Assembly (NCBI GenBank): GCA_963989385.1
Contig: OZ022508.1
Coordinates: 34,866,166 to 34,930,165 of the forward strand
DNA: 64,000 bases
Direction: 5' to 3'
DNA from: Ctena decussata
Taxonomy: Eukaryota; Mollusca; Bivalvia; Lucinida; Lucinidae
Shown piece after piece: positions 1-10,600 of the stretch. Both the position numbers and the translations under genes were made by a program. The notes under the pieces are model-generated. The model saw only the letters and a program-made list of their open reading frames with translations, did not search any database and was not told the DNA's origin. Positions within the stretch are counted from its first letter, which is position 1, and each line of letters starts with the position of its first letter.

Positions 1-230
1 AGGTTATATGGGTACACCTCCATGTTTTCCCACCACTTTTGTGACTTCCTGTTTGCCTCACTGAGCACCAAACCCTTCCAAAAATGGGTCTGTTTTTAAA
101 GGAAATTTTGCTCATAAGGGAGAAAAATCTTTCCTCTAAGAGTTGACTTCTATTGAGTAGAGAAACAAAATGAAAGTGGTAGAGTTACTTCCCCTCAATG
201 TGTACCAAAGGTGATGTAGGTCACCATGTA
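1..230. repeat. Foldback MITE family F, copy at window edge
   Basis: Imperfect palindrome whose arms carry the family signature: GGGTACACCTCCATGTTTT and CTTCCTGTTTGCCT on the left, TGGTAGAGTTACTTCCCCT on the right, with a central hairpin around GAAATTTTGCTC. Family consensus is about 230-250 bp, beginning AAGGTGAATGGGTACAC. Roughly 20 copies occur here, none with a coding capacity. Confidence 0.6.
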
Positions 231-295
231 AACATTGAAGACTCAGGTTAGCCTGTATTTCTCTGCAGACTGAACATAGTCGTAACTTTTATCAG

Positions 296-493
296 AGTTC
301 TAGATAAGGGGGGTATTAGATGATAATTGAAGGATAAATTTTTTAATTTCTCTTTGAAACCATATGTTGTGACCCCTCATCTGAACCGTCTCGTCGAGAC
401 GGTCCAGATGAGGGGTCACAACATATGTTTTTATGCAGAATTAACAAAAAATAACCCTAATTATCACCAAATACTCCCTCTTATCTATGGCTC
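296..493. repeat. Palindromic MITE family D, copy 1
   Basis: Terminal inverted repeats CTAGATAAG/CTTATCTA enclose a long perfect central hairpin at about 355-430 (arms ACATATGTTGTGACCCCTCA). About 200 bp, no ORF of its own. Related copies occur at 7711, 12045 and 18121. Confidence 0.8.
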
Positions 494-569
494 TGTTGTA
501 TCCATATTGAGTCTTTAGGATGCACAAATGCTTGAAGAAAACAGGAAAGGCTCTATTATTTAATTGTGC

Positions 570-783
570 AGGGGCCGTATTTATAAAAGCACTTAAGTCG
601 TTGCTAAGGCCAAATTTTTATAAAGGAGATTCCCTACAACAATGAAATTTGCTCTGGAGGAACAGTCTTTTTCAGACTGTTCCTCCAGAGCAAATTCTAT
701 AGTTGTAGGGAATCTCCTTCAAAGAAATTTAGCCTTAGCAACAGCATAGCAACCACTTAAGTTGTTTTATAAATACGGCCCTA
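570..783. repeat. Palindromic MITE with GGGCCGTATTTATAAA ends
   Basis: Arms GGGCCGTATTTATAAAA...CTTAAG and CTTAAG...TTTTATAAATACGGCCC are inverted copies. The middle is a near-perfect hairpin: TTGCTCTGGAGGAACAGTCT opposite AGACTGTTCCTCCAGAGCAA. Single copy in this window. Confidence 0.8.
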
Positions 784-1248
784 GATGTATACATAGATAA
801 CTCTTTGCTCCATTGTATCAATTCGGTCATTTTGAAGCATTCATTCTAGCAAAGGTGAAGAAGTATATTTTTCCAGATTTGGTGTAAATATCACCATGTA
901 AATAATAACTAGTGAAAATTGTTGTTGTTAATCCAGTTCTTGAGACACTGTTTCCCCCGCAGCTCAGCAGAACATATCCATGGGGTACTGCGGGGCATTG
1001 TGCATCCGTCTTTGCCATCATTAAAAACAGCATCAGTAATGTTAGGCCCACAAGGTAGATCACATGTTAACTTACCCTGTGCCCTATCTTAAGTCAAAAT
1101 TAAGCAAGACTGGTAAAAATAGGGTAATTCTAGAAAACTTCACCTTGTAGCTGAATTATTATGGAACTATTAATCTCTATTTTTGCATGTGTTATTTTGT
1201 GATGATACATTGTACTGTTCATACGTTCTTGAGATATAAGATCTGTCT

Positions 1249-1733
1249 AAGGTGAATGGGTACATATATCTATGACTGAGCCGCGACTCGAGAAAACCAA
1301 CAATATGGTTGTGCGTCCAGCACAGACTCAGATCAGCCTGGGCATCCACCCAGTCTGATCAGAGTCTTGGCTGTCCCCATGGAGAAAGCTTAGTCCCTTA
1401 GCTACCCTTTGAGCACTAAATGAAGAGTCTGGTCTAACTGGGCAGATTCCCAGGCTGATCTGAGTCTGCGCTGGACACACAACCACATTGTTGGTTTTCA
1501 CGTTTCGGGGCTCATGTTTTTCTGCCATTTTCACAAAGGGAAACAACTTGTGACTTCCTACTTGCTTCTCTGGATGACAAATCCTTACCAAGGTGGGGGT
1601 TGACTCAAAAGGGAACAATTTGCTCCAAGAGGAGCAAATTTGTTCCTTTCAGAGTTGACCCTCATTGAAAGTGGAAGCACAATATGGAAATGGCTGAGTT
1701 GTTTCCCTTGTAAGTGTACCCAGTCATCTTAAT
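1249..1733. repeat. Foldback MITE family F copy, interrupted by a P-family MITE
   Basis: The left end (GGTGAATGGGTACAT) is at 1251 and the remainder resumes at 1514 (ATGTTTTTCTGCCATTTTCA) through the central hairpin CTCCAAGAGGAGCAAATTTG to GTGTACCCAGTCATCTT. The 236 bp between them are an independent palindromic element. Confidence 0.7.
1278..1513. repeat. Palindromic MITE family P, copy 1
   Basis: Ends GAGCCGCGACTCGAGAAAAC and the inverse ending CGGGGCTC. Both arms contain CAGATCAGCCTGGGCAT-like blocks in opposite orientation around a TAGCTACC centre. Family length about 230 bp; about twelve copies in the window, in varying states of decay. Inserted inside an older F element. Confidence 0.85.
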
Positions 1734-2204
1734 TGGCTGTTATGTACATGCAGGCATGTTGATTTGTGAGTAGAAGTAAAAATATAATACTTTAATGTGC
1801 ACATGAGGTTACAAAAGAGTTTGTCCAGACAGGATTTCTCACAAAGCAGTAACAGAGCTGTAAATAAGGGGATTAATGGATGAAAATTCTGAGAATCTTT
1901 TCTCGTCGAGCCACCGTCAAAATATACCTTATGACTCATACAAGCCACCTCAGTGAGGCAGCTCTGATGAGTGGTTGCATCTTACAATCAAATGTAAGTT
2001 ATCTTCATGCAAACATAATGTGTTTTATCTTGCATTAGAACCACCATGGCAGGTTTTTCTAATTAGGGGTCTCAACATATTTTTATAAGGAAATAAGGAA
2101 AAAGTAACTGAAATTTCATCAGATACTGCCCTTATCCAGCTTTATGGATGACTTCCTGTTTTATAGCCCTTTCAACAGTTTTTCAGTTATATTTAGCTGA
2201 TAGA

Positions 2205-2372
2205 GTGAGTGTGTGAGTGAACTCTGGTTAAACATCCCACCAACAACGAGGTCATATGGAAATGGTACCTCGGTTTAAAGTCTCATCCGAAAGACCGGAG
2301 AAGCGGGGTATCGAACTTGCGATCCCTGGATTGGTAGTCCAGGGTGTTATCCACTACAGTACAGCCGCTCCT
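2205..2372 (-). mobile_element. tRNA-derived SINE, type 1, copy A
   Basis: On the minus strand it starts AGGAGCGGCTGTACTGTAGT (box A-like) and has a box B-like GTTCGATACCCC, followed by a non-tRNA body ending in GAGT-rich sequence. About 168 bp. A second copy in the same orientation lies at 4183-4348. tRNA-like promoter boxes plus dispersed copies define it as a SINE, not a tRNA gene. Confidence 0.75.
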
Positions 2373-2484
2373 ATAGATGGGTGATAATGAAAGACTATAT
2401 GTAAGGAAGAGGAAAAGATTTGAACCAGGACCAGTAGCTTAGCAGGTTATGAAGAACGTGAGGAGAAAGCATATTTAAATATTT

Positions 2485-2697
2485 AAGGTGAATGGCTACA
2501 TTTTCAGGGTAAGCAACACCCCCATTTACTGTTTTGCATCCCATCTTAACAGGATCTACTGTTAAAGAATTTGCTTCGCTAGAAGCACAGTTCAGAAGGG
2601 TTACGTCCTCCCTTGAAGTAAACTGGAAGTCACAGAAATTATCTTCCTTCCCAAAAATGGTGGAAGAACATGGCTGTGTACCCATACACCTTAATTA
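2485..2697. repeat. Diverged foldback MITE family F copy
   Basis: Begins AAGGTGAATGGCTACATTTT and ends TGTGTACCCATACACCTTAA, with a weak central hairpin around TTTGCTTCGCTAGAAGC. More diverged than its relatives. Confidence 0.55.
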
Positions 2698-2747
2698 CCA
2701 TATTTTACATAGATATTCAGACAGCCTATTAAAGCAGTATGTAATAA

Positions 2748-2818
2748 AGACCCAGGTCAGACTGCTCCTTAGGGGCTGTTCCTAGGGGGCAGTCTGATCA
2801 TGGTCTGTATTGTTTTTC
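2748..2818. repeat. Short hairpin MITE family H
   Basis: Arms AAGACCCAGGTCAGACTGCT and the inverse GGCAGTCTGATCATGGTCTG. The same core (AGACC-n-GATCAGACTGCTCC hairpin) recurs at 6283, 35950, 52330, 53050 and 55765; longer copies have ends resembling ATTGGGACA/TGTCCCAAT. Confidence 0.65.
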
Positions 2819-3709
2819 AATTTAAGTATTTTATAACCGTGACTGAAGAAATGGACTGGTCTGGATTTGAAGATTGTAGCATGCATTACAGACATTTCTT
2901 GTATACCAGACAAGAATTTTTCTTGTTAAAATCATTGCAGGAAAATTTTTTCTTGCACACCAGATAAGGATATCTGCATGTTTCCCCTATTGTACCTACA
3001 AATTTTACCTCACCCATGTTATCTCACCCAGGACCATATAAAAATCATGTGTAGTCAGTGCATTAGTTGTATTGGCTGTCTCGTATCTGCATCATTAAGT
3101 GACATTGGCTTTTTAGATGATGACATCTTGAAGATGGCAAAAATGATGTCAGTTTATGCATGCCAGACTTTGAGGTAAAGAACCGAATGGTAGTCATTGA
3201 AAGAGGCGCCTTCTTTCAAACTCAAATAGAAACCTTTCAGGCACTAAAATTAAGCATTTTAACTTGTTCTAAAGTGAAAACAAAAGTGGTGTGCAAGATA
3301 AAGTATCTATCATGGGCGTGCAGATAGAAAAATTCATCACGAGGGTCACTGTCCGGCATCTCTCTTGGCAAGCCTTGTGATGCCGAACATTGACCCTTGT
3401 GACAGACTTTTTTTTCCACACCTCACTCCCATGAAAGATACTTATAATCTTACATCCCCTTTTCCAGCCCTAGGCTACATTAAAGTCAGTGTATTGGTCA
3501 TAAAAGAGGACATGTATCTGCATCCTCAAATGACATTGGTTTTTAAAGCAATTACATAAAGGAAGCAGCAAAACGGTAAATTTATGCCATGCCGTATTTC
3601 AGCTTAAGACAAGAATGTTATTTGCTGACAGCAGTGGTTTCTATCAAATTTAAATACAAATCTCTCAAGTGTTAAAATTATGCATTTTAACCAGATCTAC
3701 ATTTGAAAT

Positions 3710-5400
3710 CAAACGTTATCCAGTGGTTTCAGAGAACAAAGAAATATTGTACAGTAGTTTGGTAGGGCAAGAAAACATTGTCCAGTAGATTGGGTGAGCA
3801 ATGAAACATTGTTCATTTGTTTGGGAGAAAAAAGGAACACTGCTATGACTGTCCAGGAGTGTTGGAGGACAGGGAAACATTGACCAGTAGTTATGGAAAA
3901 CATGGAAACAATTTGTCCAGATGTGTGGGAGAACAAGGAAACATTGTCGAGTAGTGTGAAGCAACAAGGAAACATTCAGAAGTTTGGGATGACAAAGAAA
4001 CAATGTCCATTAGTTGGGAGAACAAGGAAACATTGTCTAGTAGTGTGGGTGAACAAGGACACATTGTTCAGTAGTTTGGGAGTACAAGGGAACTTTGAAC
4101 AGTAGTGTGGTAAAACAAGGAAACATTGTCCAGTAGTTTGAGATTACAAAAAAAAATCATTGTCCAGTATTTTAGAGCATTCGAGTAAGTGAGTGAACTC
4201 GGGTTAAATGTCCCACCAACAACTAGGTCATACAGAGACAGGAACTCGGTTTAAAGTCTCACCGGAAAGGCTGGAGAATCGAGGGATCCATCTTGCGATC
4301 CCTGGATTGGTAGTCCAGTGTGTTATCCACTACACTACTGCCGCTCCTCAGGATTTTAGAAGAACATGGGAAGATTGTCCATTAGTTTGGTAGTACAAGG
4401 GAACATTGCCCAGTAGTTAGGTGAACAAGAAAACATTGTCCATTAGTGTGCTAGAAAAAGGAAACATTTTCCTGTAGTTTGAGAGAAAAGATAAACACTG
4501 TCCAATAGTTTGGGAGAACAAGGAAACATTGTCCAGTAGTTTTGGAGAACAAGAAACAGTGTGTTAGAACAAGAAAACAGTGTGGTTTAACTGGGAAACA
4601 CTGGTATGTAGGTGTTATTGTTCAGTAGTTTGGGAAAGCAAGTAAACAGTGATCAGTAGTTTGGGAGAACAAGAGAGCAGTGCCCAGTACTTTGGGAGAA
4701 TATGGAATCATTTCCGAATAGCTGGGAGAACAAGGAAGCAGTGCCAAGTAGTTTTGGGAGAATAAGGAAAAATTATCTGTAGTTCGGGGGAATAAGGAAA
4801 TGTTGTTCTTTAGTTTGAAAAAGTAGGTAAACACTACGCTGTAGTTTGGGAGAACAAGGAAGCATTGCCCAGTAGTTGCTGAGGATTGGGAAACATTGTT
4901 TAGTAGTTTGAGAGAATGGAGGAATATTGTCAAGTAGTTTGGAAGAACAAGGAAGCATTGTTCAGTTGTTTTGGAGGATAGGGAAACATTGTTTAGTAGT
5001 TTGGGACAACATAGAAGCATTGCCCAGTAGTTTGAAAGAATGGAAAATTGGTGTTTGGTAGTTTTGGAGAATAAGGAAACATTGTTCAGTAGTCTGAGAT
5101 GGTATTTTCAGTAGAGTGGGACAACAAGGAAACATTTGTTAGTAGTTTTGGAGAACAGAAGTTTTGGAGATCCACATAATGTTTGAGAGCTTTGGTGATC
5201 AAAGAAGTGCAGAAGCATTACCCAGTAGCTTGGGCCAACAAAGGAGAATTGTCCAGTATGTTGGAAGAATAAGAATGCACTGCCCAACTATCTATCAGAA
5301 AAGTAGGAAACTAAATTGCCTCACAGTTGCCTAAATTCAGGAGAACAAGTGGACATTGTCTAATAGCCTGGTGGAGCACAGAAATATAATCCCTAATGGA
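3710..5400. repeat. 31-bp minisatellite, about 50 diverged units
   Basis: Tandem units close to TTGTCCAGTAGTTTGGGAGA + ACAAGGAAACA, about 31 bp each, cover nearly 1.7 kb with substantial divergence. Reading through the array gives spurious open frames on both strands. One SINE interrupts it at 4183-4348. Confidence 0.9.
4183..4348 (-). mobile_element. tRNA-derived SINE, type 1, copy B, inside the minisatellite
   Basis: Same family and orientation as 2205-2372: minus strand starts AGGAGCGGCAGTAGTGTAGT. The flanks GTATTTTAGAGC and GGATTTTAGAAG may preserve an ATTTTAGA target duplication. Confidence 0.75.
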
Positions 5401-5433
5401 AGCTGTCACCTGTGAGTAAGTACCCACATATAT

Positions 5434-5665
5434 GAGCCGCAACACGAGAAAACCAACAATGTGATTGTGCGCCCAGCGCAGATTCAGATCAGCCTGGGCA
5501 TCCGCCCAGTCTGATCAGAGACTTCGCTGTCTGCATGGAGGTAGCTTAGACCCTTAGCTACCATTTAAGTGCTTAGCAAAGATTCTGATCAGACTGAGCG
5601 GATGCCCAGGCTGATCAGAGTCTGCGCTGGGCGCACAACCACTTTGTTTTCTTGTGTCGCGGCTC
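5434..5665. repeat. Palindromic MITE family P, copy 2
   Basis: Begins GAGCCGCAACACGAGAAAAC, ends GTGTCGCGGCTC, with internal inverted CAGATCAGCCTGGGCATCCG blocks. Well preserved. Confidence 0.85.
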
Positions 5666-5671
5666 ATATTA

Positions 5672-6015
5672 TGGTGAATGGGAATATTCTAAGGGAAAGC
5701 AACTCTACTATTTTCTTCTTTGTCTCTTCTTTAGTAGGGATCAACTCTGAACCCCTTTTTAGGCGAGTGTCAGCAAAGGGAGCTCCCAGTACCATTTTTT
5801 TTATGCATTTGGTATGGCATGGCTGGGATTTGAACCCACAACCTCCCTTCCCAAAGTGGAGGCTCAACCGCTTTAGCTATCAGGCCTTTCCAAACTTGGG
5901 TATACTCTTTAGAGGAAAGAATTTGCTCCAAGAGGAACAAATTCTTCCCTGAAAGAGTTGACATTGAAAAGGGAGGCAAATCGAAAAAGACAGAGTTGCT
6001 TCCCCTGAAAATGTA
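5672..6015. repeat. Foldback MITE family F copy interrupted by a tRNA-like SINE
   Basis: Left arm GGTGAATGGGAATATTCTAA to TAGGGATCAACTCTGAACC; right arm resumes near 5908 (AGAGGAAAGAATTTGCTCC) and ends CAGAGTTGCTTCCCCTGAAA. The interruption is about 150 bp. Confidence 0.65.
5758..5905 (-). mobile_element. tRNA-like SINE fragment (minus strand)
   Basis: The reverse complement reads GATAGCTAAAGCGGTTGAGC (box A-like) then GTGGGTTCAAATCCCAGCCA (box B-like GGTTCAAATCC). The arms do not give a convincing functional cloverleaf, and its position inside an F MITE supports an insertion. Confidence 0.55.
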
Positions 6016-6282
6016 TCTATACAAGTTTAACAAAACACCAAATTATATCAAATTGGATATCACAATATCAGTACAAAACAGTATTACATATTGTTGTATC
6101 TATCATGAGCCAGATCAGATAGGGTATTGTTTTTCTAACACAAAAATTATATTAGGTCCTTTATTCTTTAATTCAATGCCTAATTGGTATCAGTTAATAA
6201 TCACATTTTAATAAAAGGTCATTCTTAATTGTGGCTCATTTAGGGAAAGAAGAGTAAAAAAAGCAGTGGGCATTAAATCTGA

Positions 6283-6350
6283 ACAGCAAAGACCCAGATC
6301 AGACTGCACAGCTGTGCAGTCTGATCTGGGTCTTGGCTGTTTACTGTATA
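6283..6350. repeat. Short hairpin MITE family H
   Basis: Near-perfect palindrome AACAGCAAAGACCCAGATCA opposite TGATCTGGGTCTTGGCTGTT, around CACAGCTGTG. Confidence 0.75.
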
Positions 6351-6592
6351 TATTGTCTTCAAGGTTCAAGGATTTGTGGATTGCACTGCTGTGATGTGTA
6401 GACTTGTCTTGAGCTTCCCTATTTGCATAATGGTAAGTTGTATAGTTTTCCTCATGCACAACCATATATATTCTGGATGCTTTTAACTTGTTTATTTGGG
6501 ATGATCTATTTCATGAAATTTTTATATTCTATAAAAATTTAAATATTTATTATTGTATTAAATTCGACTTAAAATAATACTTTGTGTTGCAG

Positions 6593-6653
6593 GATAACAA
6601 GACAACAGTTTAAGTTGACATTAGGATTAGAAAGTTTCCAAGATGATAAGAAA
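6593..6653 (+). other. Possible non-coding 5' UTR exon of the LRR gene
   Basis: A 61-nt block lies between a good acceptor (tttgtgttgcag) and a strong donor (gtaagta), about 830 bp before the first coding exon. It has no long open frame. It could be an upstream untranslated exon of the LRR gene, but only the two splice-like sites support it; a transcript read would decide. Confidence 0.25.
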
Positions 6654-7480
6654 GTAAGTACATGCACTCTCTTCAACTTCCAGAACTCGGTGCACTTATC
6701 TGGTTGAAAATTGCAGCAAATACTAGTAGTTCTTTTTCTTCCTTATAATAAGCACACTTTTCAAAGAATTATTATGTTGAAATTTTAATTGTGAAAGCAT
6801 CAGAGAAAAGCTGCTTAATAGTCATAGGAAGGATGGAGGTTTTCAAGTGAAACCTGAAAGATTCTTTTTGTATCTGAACTCTTTTAAGCAAGTAAACAAA
6901 GTGATAGATTCGTAAAAATATATGCCCTTATTATCATAAGCCACAGAAAATGCTTCCTTGCTTGTCAGCTAAAATGACTAAGTTTTACATGAGATAGTGT
7001 GGGTATCATGACAGTTGTTGCAGTAACCTTTCACACCATTCTTATTTAGCCCTTAAAGAACCAAAAAAGTTTAAAACAACATTTTGTCTGCAAAATTACC
7101 AAAAAATGTTTGGCACAGGCAATATAATATTCAGAATTCAAAGACAGGAGGGAAAGCAATATAGATCTAGATAAGGTGGCTCAATATTTAACAAATGGGT
7201 AGAAAGACTTTTCTTTACCTCATTTATAGTAATTTTCTTTACCTCGTTTATAGTAATTGTGACTTAATGATATTAATATTGTGAATACTTTACTGTTTTA
7301 CTATCGTTTTTTACTTTAAGTATTAATCAAGTTAAACTTTCTGTACGGTGAACACGTGGAAACTGTTTGCCTTTCCATCTAATTTTTGGCGGCATTACTT
7401 AATTGTAAAACCAAACTGTTCCATCTTTAGGACAGTACAGTAATTATTTCAGGGTCACAGTTTTACTGTTTTTACTGTAG

Positions 7481-7523
7481 GTCCAACAGATGAGATGAAG
7501 CTGTTAGGACTATAGTGTTATAG
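7481..7523 (+). other. 5' UTR part of first coding exon
   Basis: An acceptor (ctgtttttactgtag) at 7480 opens the exon that carries the start codon. The 43 nt before the first usable ATG contain a two-codon upstream ORF (ATG AGA TGA at 7489) and an in-frame TAG immediately before the ATG at 7524, so translation cannot start further upstream in this frame. Confidence 0.5.
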
Positions 7524-7668
7524 ATGACAATAAAGATGTATGTACTGAAGGGCATGTTCACATGGTTGACACTAGTGTTTCTGAGTTCTGTTCAAGTGCA
7601 GGGAAACTTCTATGGCCATGACTATTATAATGACAGATATGGAGACCATGGAATAGCCTATACTGATG
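7524..7668 (+). CDS. LRR gene coding exon 1: signal peptide
   Basis: Codons 1-48 plus one base (phase-1 donor gtatgt). The first in-frame ATG is at 7524; a second ATG at 7536 has the better Kozak context (A at -3) and gives the cleaner signal peptide, with hydrophobic core FTWLTLVFLSSVQVQ. After the likely cleavage site the chain is Tyr/Asp/His-rich (GNFYGHDYYNDRYGDH). The start is uncertain by four codons; the exon itself is well supported. Confidence 0.85.
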
Positions 7669-10600
7669 GTATGTAACTCATTGACCCTAAATTCATGTGT
7701 TGGGACTGAAAGCTCTAGATAAGAGGGAGTATTTGATGATAATCAAGGGATAGTTTTTCTTATTTCTCATTGAAACCATATGTTGTGACCCCTCATCTGA
7801 ACTGTCTCAGAGAGACAGTTCAGATGAGGGGTCACAAATTAAGGTATGTTTTTATGCAGAATTAACAAGATTATCCCATACTATCATTAGATACTCCTTC
7901 TTATCTAAAACTCTGTTTGGAACTCTTTAATTTTGTCCATACGGTGACATGTACAGCCCATACAGACTGGCTACATGAGAAAGTGTCATACACGATTTCC
8001 CACTTGATACCATGACCATGGCTACATGATACCACAGCACTGAAGTTCCTGTTTTCCTTTAATATAGATGCATTTTCAGGTCAGTAGGGCGATAGAAACA
8101 TATTTAAGTAATTTTGATGGTATTTTATCAATTTTTTTTTTTTTTTACACTGACATTATTTGCAGATCAGGGCTTTTGGAACATTAATCTAGCTTTCAAT
8201 GTTAATGTCAGTAATTCGCATAATGCAAGTACATGTAGTAATGTTTCCTAACTTGTTACACGAAGATGATTAATATAACATTGCAGCACCCAACACATGG
8301 TGTGCCATCTGAATTCCTTCACAGCAAAATGAATCAAAGGGCCAATGGCCCTGAAATGACAGATTCTATCAGAATAGAGTCATGCTACATCGGCTCAAAA
8401 TGATTTCAAACTTCAGTCCCAGCTCCATTAATGTAAATAAGCCATTTAGCGCAAATCACTTCATGCACCTGCAAAAATTCTATCTCTTGTACACTAGTAA
8501 TATTTGAATCCTGACAACAGTTACTGCTTTTCACTGACTTTAAAGCACTCAGTGTTTGCGGTATTTCGCATTACATCTACCTATGGACAACGAGGAAGTC
8601 CACTCCAATGTTTACAATATGGCAATTTTATAAATAACCACCGATAAACACACAATTACTGATGATGTCCAGTATAATACATGCGAGATAAGGGGATAAA
8701 CCTACAGAATTTCTTCTACATTACATTCTTTGCAATGATTGATGTTGAAGGCAACTTTACAACTGTAAAACAGTTTTTTTTTTCAGCGGCAGCTGATTTA
8801 TTTACTTAATAAAGTATGAGGGGCGCTTGAAGAGGGGGCTTATACGGTAATTGGCGGATTGATTTTTACAATTCAATTTGTATTCGTTATAATTTTTGAC
8901 CGCTGATGCCATTAGTTGTATACTTCTTATTTTACAAAACTACCTAAGTAATTATTCCTGCACAAGATTACGTTATATAAGTTCTCATTTAACTTCGTAC
9001 AAAACATTTTCAATTCCAGACGTTTTTTAGCGAAATGACCTTACGATCACTCATTTCTAAGCGGAAGAACACAGCTGTGAAAGCCACTTTCCAAAATACG
9101 CTTGTGACAGCATTGAATGACTGATAGAATCAGTCATTAAAAATTATCAAGTTGCTAATCCAGTTTGGGTTAGAAACGAATGTATTGATAGCTACACCTG
9201 AGATGTTCTGGTGAACTAAATGAAAAAAAAAACACATGCCACATGGGTTTGGAAAAATATGAGAATTACTTGATTGGTTCATCACATGTTCGTTTCAATA
9301 ATGTAAATGAGCCAGTCTCTGTGAAAACTGGGCTTAATAACATAGAAATAAAAAATTAACTAACTGCATCACTGAAAAGTATTAGCTTTTCTAAATATTT
9401 CCTGAAAATTTGAGATAGTTACCATTATTTATTACAAAGATACAGACTTTAGAAGCACAGAAGTAGTGCAGTTTCTTTATGTGACGTTATTAACGTCACG
9501 CAAGTATGTTTTGACGTCAACGTCATTAAGTTTGTTTGAACGCGCTTTCTGCGCTTGTTACACAAAATAACTAGGACAAAAAGTGTGTTTGCTCATTTTC
9601 AATTTGTATTTCATAGCACACACATGTCAATTTGCATGATTTATGGCAGTTTTCATTAATTCGAAAAATACGACTGTCTGAAATGTTTCTCTTTTTAGAC
9701 TGAATTAGACAGGATAACGGGTTTCTCCGCTACTACAGTGCAGGTGTACAACGGTATTTTAGCTTCAAAGCAAACCGTCTTGTCACAAACTTAACGGTAC
9801 CTGTCAGCTGTATTATTAACACATAAATCACAAAACACGTGGCAATGCTCTTCAACATACGATGAAATCAATCGAATAATAATAGTGAAAAAGGATAAGA
9901 ATCAAGCCCGACTGCGTAAATAATGCGCTATAAAATGAGAAAAGGCATTGTTATTATTATTATTATTATTTGATAGAAAAGTGCAGAGTTCCTGGTTGTT
10001 TAAAACGGCGGTGATAGTTTAGCAGTAATGGGTAAGGATGAAACAATCTGCAAGAATAAGACACTCGGGCAATAAAGATAACATAATTCGCCGCCCGTGT
10101 ACATACTGGTAATACTGGTGAATACCCCTACCTGTCAGTGAGCTGTCATTTTAATTGATTGGATTATAAAGTAACAATCCAAGGAGAGTCACGAACTCGG
10201 CTGGATTCGATACCCCGACTTCTTCATTATAAGAGAGCATTTATATTTTACCCTTCGGGGAAGACGACTCAACTTTTGGAACGTTATTAAAAAGGTTTGC
10301 ATGTTATGTGTATTTGCGCAGTTTACTGTACAGTCTGGTCAGAGTATGCACCGTATGATTCGCCTATCCTGCAAGAGTATGCAGTATGCACCGTATGATT
10401 CGCCTATCCTGCAACATGTGCCTATCATGAGCATGCTGTTTTTACATATAGGCTTGTTTCGGCAACGACGCGGCTTGAATCCAAATGATGTCATTTTCAT
10501 AGGGTCAACAATTTAAGAAAAGAATTTGCCCCATTCTGAAAGGGATGTAAAAATGAAAATGACAGTGTTGCTTCCCCGAAAAGTGTGCCCATTCACCTGA

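Noticed and set aside
355..430. Perfect hairpin considered as a microRNA precursor or terminator
   Set aside because: It is the centre of a dispersed MITE family with at least four copies here; eukaryotic context excludes a bacterial terminator, and a miRNA role has no support.
827..1063. Minus-strand ORF with a signal-peptide-like start (MLFLMMAKTDAQCPAVPHG)
   Set aside because: The long form starts at GTG, not ATG. No good donor follows, and a strong donor-like GGTAAGT lies just upstream on that strand, so an exon here is not supported.
4622..5020. 132-codon minus ORF and overlapping ORFs at 3709-4105
   Set aside because: Produced by the 31-bp minisatellite; composition follows the repeat unit.
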